Positions 60,430-64,000 of a stretch of 64,000 bases of DNA are shown here, one piece after another (position 1 is the stretch's first letter; every line of letters begins with the position of its first letter). Position numbers and translations under genes: made by a program. Under the pieces are notes generated by a model. It was not told where the DNA came from. It worked only from the letters and a program-made list of their open reading frames with translations, and ran no database searches. The stretch is taken from assembly GCF_023520795.1 (NCBI RefSeq), contig NZ_CP046605.1, positions 682,001 to 746,000 of the forward strand, in the 5' to 3' direction. This DNA is from Corynebacterium accolens (GTDB lineage: Bacteria; Actinomycetota; Actinomycetes; Mycobacteriales; Mycobacteriaceae).

Positions 60430-61395
60430 ATGGAAACCACCACCCGCACAAAGGTCTGGGACTGGAAGCTGGGCCTTGGCATACTCATCGTCGCCGCGTT
60501 GCTCGTTACCTCTTTGTTGACCGGGCAGTACGACGTTTTTGGCGCTGATGATGGCGCCGCCATGTTCGGCATTACCCGCTTACCGCGCACCATTGCCTTG
60601 GTGCTCGCCGGCGCGGCCATGGCCGTTAGCGGCCTGGTCATGCAGCTGCTTACCCAAAACCGCTTCGTTGAACCATCTACCACCGGCACCACGGAGTGGG
60701 CCGGGCTGGGCCTGCTCTTCGTCATGGTCGTCGCACCCACGTCCTCGATTCTAGTGAAGATGATAGGTGCGGTGATCTTTTCCTTCCTGGGTACCGTCGT
60801 ATTCTTCCTCTTCTTACGCCGGGTGACCCTGCGCTCCTCGCTCATCGTGCCGATCATCGGCATCATGCTGGGTGCCGTGGTGTCTGCGGTCTCGACGTTT
60901 TTCGCCCTGATGACGGATATGCTCCAGCAATTGGGAATCTGGTTCATGGGTTCATTCACCGCGGTATATAAGGGCCAATACGAGGTTTTGTGGCTGGTCC
61001 TCTTGGTGCTGGTGGCGGTGTATATCTATGCTGACCGCCTCACGGTTGTTGGTTTGGGCGAGGACGTTGCTACCAACGTTGGGCTGAACTATAACCGCAT
61101 GTTGTTGCTTGGAACCGGCCTCATTGCCATTGCTACGGGCGTGGTCACCGTTGTCGTAGGATCTCTGCCATTCCTCGGGCTTATCGTGCCCAATATCGTC
61201 TCTATGGTGCGCGGCGATGACCTGCGTTCCAACGTGCCCTGGGTGTGCTTGCTGGGCATCGGCATCGTCACGGTATGTGACCTGGTGGGCCGCGTGATCA
61301 TCGCCCCATTCGAGATGCCGGTTTCGGTGATTCTGGGAGTCATCGGCGCCATCGTCTTCATCATCATGATTGTGAGGTCGACCCGTGCGAACTAA
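60430..61395 (+). CDS. Iron-siderophore ABC permease 1 (FatD/YclN type)
   Basis: A 321-residue FecCD-family permease with about nine helices. Family features: ITRLPRTIALVLAGAAMAVSGLVMQLLTQNRFVEPSTTGTTEWAGLGLL and GSLPFLGLIVPNIVSMVRGDDLRSNVPW in the coupling region. AAAGGA precedes the ATG. Pairs with the next permease as a heterodimer. The QLLTQNRFVEPST motif is typical of the enterobactin/petrobactin-type (YclN, VctD) branch rather than Fhu. Confidence 0.92.
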   Translation: METTTRTKVWDWKLGLGILIVAALLVTSLLTGQYDVFGADDGAAMFGITRLPRTIALVLAGAAMAVSGLVMQLLTQNRFVEPSTTGTTEWAGLGLLFVMVVAPTSSILVKMIGAVIFSFLGTVVFFLFLRRVTLRSSLIVPIIGIMLGAVVSAVSTFFALMTDMLQQLGIWFMGSFTAVYKGQYEVLWLVLLVLVAVYIYADRLTVVGLGEDVATNVGLNYNRMLLLGTGLIAIATGVVTVVVGSLPFLGLIVPNIVSMVRGDDLRSNVPWVCLLGIGIVTVCDLVGRVIIAPFEMPVSVILGVIGAIVFIIMIVRSTRAN

Positions 61396-62374
61396 GATGT
61401 CCGCCCCGCCCAAGAAATACTGGATCACCCTGGCCTGCGTATGGGGCCTAGCTGTGGCGCTGGCCTTTGCGTACCTGGCCTATGGCAACCCGATGGAATT
61501 TGGCACCCGCAAGTTTTGGCTCATTGCCCAGCGGCGTGCTGATGCCCTCATTGCCATGGCGATTGTCGCCGTGTGCCAAGCCATGGCCACGGTGTCTTTT
61601 CATACCGTGACGAATAACCGTATTTTGACGCCATCCATCATGGGCTTTGAGTCACTGTATGTTGCCATCAATACGGCGACCATTTTCTTCCTGGGTGCTA
61701 GTGGGCTTAACGATGCCCGCACTGTGCCCACCTTCCTGATGCAAATGGCCGTCATGGTGGGGCTTTCCTTGGTGCTCTACTCGTGGTTGCTGACCAATAG
61801 GAAGCAGAATATGCATGCCATGCTGCTGGTCGGTGTGGTCATCGGTGGTGGCCTGGGCTCGCTATCGACCTTTATGCAGCGCATGCTTTCCCCCAGCGAA
61901 TTCGACGTGCTTACCGCGCGCCTGTTTGGCTCCGTCAACAACGCCGAATCCGAGTACTATCCCATTGCCATTCCCGTCGTGGCCATTGCCACCACGCTTC
62001 TGGTGCTCAATGCGCGTAAGCTCAATGTGATTTCCTTAGGCGCTGACGTCAGCACCAACCTGGGCGTGAACCATAAAGTGCATGCGATCTACACGCTGAT
62101 TTTGGTCTCGTTGTTGATGGCGACGACGACCGCGCTGGTAGGTCCTATGACCTTCCTGGGCTTTTTGGTAGCGACGCTGGCCTATCAATTCGCCGATACC
62201 TACGATCACCGCTATATCTTTCCGATGGCGGTGGGGCTAGCATTCTTCGTGCTCATTGCGGCGTACTTCCTCATGCAACACGTATTTTCCGCCCAAGGCG
62301 TGGTGTCCATCATCATTGAGCTAGTAGGTGGCTCCGTGTTCCTGTTTGTCATTATGCGAAAGGGCCGACTGTGA
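61385..62374 (+). CDS. Iron-siderophore ABC permease 2 (FatC/YclO type)
   Basis: A 329-residue FecCD permease, partner of the previous gene. Motifs: ALIAMAIVAVCQAMATVSFHTVTNNRILTPSIMGFESLYVAINTA, and ALVGPMTFLGFLVATLAYQFADTYDHRYIFPM. GTG 61385 is selected because GAGG lies 7 bases ahead (61374-61377); it overlaps permease 1 by 11 bp. ATG 61397 would be the alternative. Followed by the ATPase with GTGA overlap. Confidence 0.9.
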   Translation: MRTKMSAPPKKYWITLACVWGLAVALAFAYLAYGNPMEFGTRKFWLIAQRRADALIAMAIVAVCQAMATVSFHTVTNNRILTPSIMGFESLYVAINTATIFFLGASGLNDARTVPTFLMQMAVMVGLSLVLYSWLLTNRKQNMHAMLLVGVVIGGGLGSLSTFMQRMLSPSEFDVLTARLFGSVNNAESEYYPIAIPVVAIATTLLVLNARKLNVISLGADVSTNLGVNHKVHAIYTLILVSLLMATTTALVGPMTFLGFLVATLAYQFADTYDHRYIFPMAVGLAFFVLIAAYFLMQHVFSAQGVVSIIIELVGGSVFLFVIMRKGRL

Positions 62375-63126
62375 TCGAATTAAAAAACGTTTCTAAAACC
62401 TATTCCGCCGAAACTGCTATTGGTCCGCTCAACCTGACCATCCCGCAGGGAGGCATTACCGCGTTGGTGGGGCCGAATGGTGCGGGCAAGTCCACGATGC
62501 TCACCATGGTTGGGCGGCTGCTCGACATGGATGAAGGCAGCATCGAAATCGCCGGCTATGACATCCAATCCAGCAAGTCCGCTGACTTAGCGAAGATCGT
62601 GTCCATCCTGCGGCAAGAAAATCACTTCGTCACGAAACTTACCGTGCGCCAGCTCGTGGGCTTTGGCCGCTTCCCGTACACCAAGGGGAGGCTCAACCAA
62701 CACGATGAAGAGGTTATTTCTAAATACATCCACTTCCTGCACTTGGAAGAATTGCAGCACCGTTACCTTGACCAGCTTTCCGGTGGTCAGCGCCAGCGCG
62801 CCTACGTAGCTATGGTGCTGTGCCAAGAAACCGATTACGTCTTATTGGATGAGCCGCTAAATAACCTGGACATTTCGCACTCGGTGGACATGATGCGCCA
62901 CCTGCGCGAAGCCGCCCAGGAGCTGGGCCGCACAGTCATCGTGGTCTTGCATGACATCAACTTTGCTGCGCGCTACGCGGACTATATCTGCGCCTGCAAA
63001 AACGGCCAGATTGTCGAATTCGGCCCAGCCGAGGACATTATGCGGGACGATATCTTGACCCCCATCTTTAATACTCCGGTCCGCGTAATCGATGGGCCCG
63101 ATGGAAAGATCGCCTGTTATCACTAA
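62371..63126 (+). CDS. Iron-siderophore ABC ATP-binding protein (YclP type)
   Basis: A 251-residue ABC ATPase: Walker A GPNGAGKSTMLTMVGR (about residue 33), signature LSGGQRQRAYVAMVL (about 134), Walker B YVLLDEPLNNLDISH (about 155) and switch VVLHDINFAARYAD. GTG start overlaps permease 2. It completes the second ferric-siderophore importer of the window. No clear terminator follows before the rRNA promoter. Confidence 0.92.
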   Translation: MIELKNVSKTYSAETAIGPLNLTIPQGGITALVGPNGAGKSTMLTMVGRLLDMDEGSIEIAGYDIQSSKSADLAKIVSILRQENHFVTKLTVRQLVGFGRFPYTKGRLNQHDEEVISKYIHFLHLEELQHRYLDQLSGGQRQRAYVAMVLCQETDYVLLDEPLNNLDISHSVDMMRHLREAAQELGRTVIVVLHDINFAARYADYICACKNGQIVEFGPAEDIMRDDILTPIFNTPVRVIDGPDGKIACYH

Positions 63127-63248
63127 AAACAGGCGCTGTGCTGGGGGTTTGCGTTGTGTTGTGGGGTGGTATAAATTTTAGCGAGTCGCCGAGAGGTAGC
63201 CGGTTGGTTACTTTTGAGTGACTTTTTGTACTGACTTGGCTCGAGGAT

Positions 63249-63277
63249 TTGACTTGGTTCAGGTTGTTGGGTAGGTT
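63249..63277 (+). promoter_or_regulatory. rRNA operon promoter
   Basis: -35 TTGACT (63249-63254) and -10 TAGGTT (63272-63277), spaced 17 bp, about 440 bp before the 16S gene. Strong actinobacterial housekeeping-type promoter; other upstream promoters are possible. Confidence 0.7.
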
Positions 63278-63333
63278 GGTACGAGCCGCCGCTGAGAGGT
63301 TAACGTTTGGTTAATTTTCTTGTGGTGTGTGGA

Positions 63334-63360
63334 TGTTGTTTGAGAACTCAATAGTGTGCC
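63334..63360 (+). promoter_or_regulatory. rRNA leader antitermination/processing element
   Basis: TGTTGTTTGAGAACTCAATA followed by GTGTGCC. The TTTGAGAACTCAATAG segment is a conserved rRNA leader element in actinobacteria, comparable to the TTTGAAAACT-type boxA-like leader of other Gram-positives; it is used in antitermination or rRNA processing. Confidence 0.6.
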
Positions 63361-63714
63361 AATGTACTTATTTTTTATTTTTGTGTGCATGGTTGTGTGT
63401 TGATTGGTCTGTTGGCCGGCAAGCCTAGATTTGGTTTGTTGGTTGGTGTGTGCCGGTAAGGTGTTGGAATACGCATCTTTTTGAATACTGTTTAGTGTTT
63501 CGGCTGCATTGATGGATTGGTTGGCATGTGATTGTGTTCAACTTTTTTGTCTCCCTTTTTTGTGCCCCGTCGGGTTGGGGAGGCAGTGATTTTTTCTTTG
63601 TAGTAATTTTTGGACGCCAGCATGGGCCTGCTTTTGTGGGTTTGTGGTGGTTTGTTCTTTTGGTTAGGTTTGGGCTTTTCACGGCCTTTTCAGGATTTTG
63701 TTGTTCTGAAATTC

Positions 63715-64000
63715 TTTTTGTGGAGAGTTTGATCCTGGCTCAGGACGAACGCTGGCGGCGTGCTTAACACATGCAAGTCGAACGGAAAGGCCCTGCTTGC
63801 AGGGTACTCGAGTGGCGAACGGGTGAGTAACACGTGGGTGATCTGCCCTGCACTTCGGGATAAGCTTGGGAAACTGGGTCTAATACCGGATAGGAACCAT
63901 CTTTAGTGTGGTGGTTGGAAAGTTTTTTCGGTGTAGGATGAGCTCGCGGCCTATCAGCTTGTTGGTGGGGTAATGGCCTACCAAGGCGGCGACGGGTAGC
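63715..64000 (+). rRNA. rrs: 16S ribosomal RNA, 5' part (continues beyond window)
   Basis: Contains the universal AGAGTTTGATCCTGGCTCAG primer site at 63723-63742 and continues GACGAACGCTGGCGGCGTGCT through the V1/V2 region to the window end. The mature 5' end is set a few bases before GGAGAGTTTG and may be off by up to ten bases. Actinobacterial features agree with Corynebacterium. Confidence 0.97.

Larger units (their letters stand above)
63127..63715. other. rRNA operon promoter and leader region
   Basis: About 590 bp of AT/TG-rich sequence with no supported gene. It holds the rrn promoter (63249-63277) and a leader with the conserved TTTGAGAACTCAATAG element (63340-63355). An 85-codon frame on the minus strand near 63425-63682 is composition noise. 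Confidence 0.75.

Noticed and set aside
63425-63682. 85-codon minus-strand frame in the rRNA leader
   Set aside because: It lies in the rRNA promoter-leader region, is Lys/Thr/Pro-biased from AT/TG-rich DNA, and has no ribosome binding site.

Overview
This window is a stretch of a Corynebacterium chromosome. The evidence is the 16S rRNA start at the right end, the actinobacterial tmRNA tag AEKNSQRDYALAA, and a gene order that follows the Mycobacterium tuberculosis Rv3193c-Rv3240c block gene by gene (lpqB, comF, hpf, secA1, aroA, rsgA, sigH-rshA, whiB1, rhlE, DUF3107, DUF3152, adnA-adnB, K+ channel, nudC, uvrD2, metalloproteases, PDZ-Lon protease, UPF0182), then a hisN-impA / prfB / ftsEX / smpB block as in C. 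glutamicum. The species cannot be fixed from sequence alone. GC-rich third positions make many long antisense reading frames, which are left out. No phage, insertion sequence or CRISPR array was seen.

Layout. 1-4.7 kb: the end of lpqB, a ComF-type phosphoribosyltransferase, long-form hibernation factor and secA1. 4.8-9.8 kb: small conserved genes, rsgA-aroA, an HMCES/YedK-type peptidase and a YbaK-type deacylase. 9.8-15.2 kb: redox and stress regulation (sigH-rshA, a 24-codon ribosomal protein bL37 gene, whiB1) and a DEAD-box helicase. 15.2-27.3 kb: a repair block (AdnAB helicase-nuclease, UvrD2) with a K+ channel and NudC-like Nudix enzyme. 27.3-35.8 kb: an E1/cyclodehydratase-like protein, three proteases or protease-like proteins, a lipoprotein and UPF0182. 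35.96 kb: initiator tRNA.

36.1-44.3 kb is a siderophore-iron module: an ABC permease/ATPase operon divergent from two separate binding lipoproteins, then an unusual 622-residue protein that joins a siderophore-interacting FAD reductase to an O-methyltransferase-like module. A MarR/MFS pair follows. 46.5-48.9 kb: an acidic repeat protein, a DUF1990 protein and a secreted trypsin-like protease. 49.1-51.6 kb is feoABC, in which feoB is cut by an in-frame TAG. 51.6-58.7 kb: hisN, impA, prfB, an AbgT transporter, ftsE-ftsX, smpB, DUF488. 58.75 kb: ssrA, next to its partner smpB. 59.3-63.1 kb: a second complete Fe-siderophore ABC system (FatB/CeuE type). 63.2-64 kb: rRNA promoter, leader and the 5' part of 16S rRNA.

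The main theme outside housekeeping is iron. Three loci have DtxR-like palindromes within or beside promoter elements, three lipoproteins feed two ABC importers, and the ferrous system appears broken. The most unusual items are the reductase-methyltransferase fusion, the interrupted feoB, an AdnA whose ATPase motifs are degenerate, a NudC-like protein without its zinc-ribbon cysteines, and a lone cyclodehydratase/E1-like protein.
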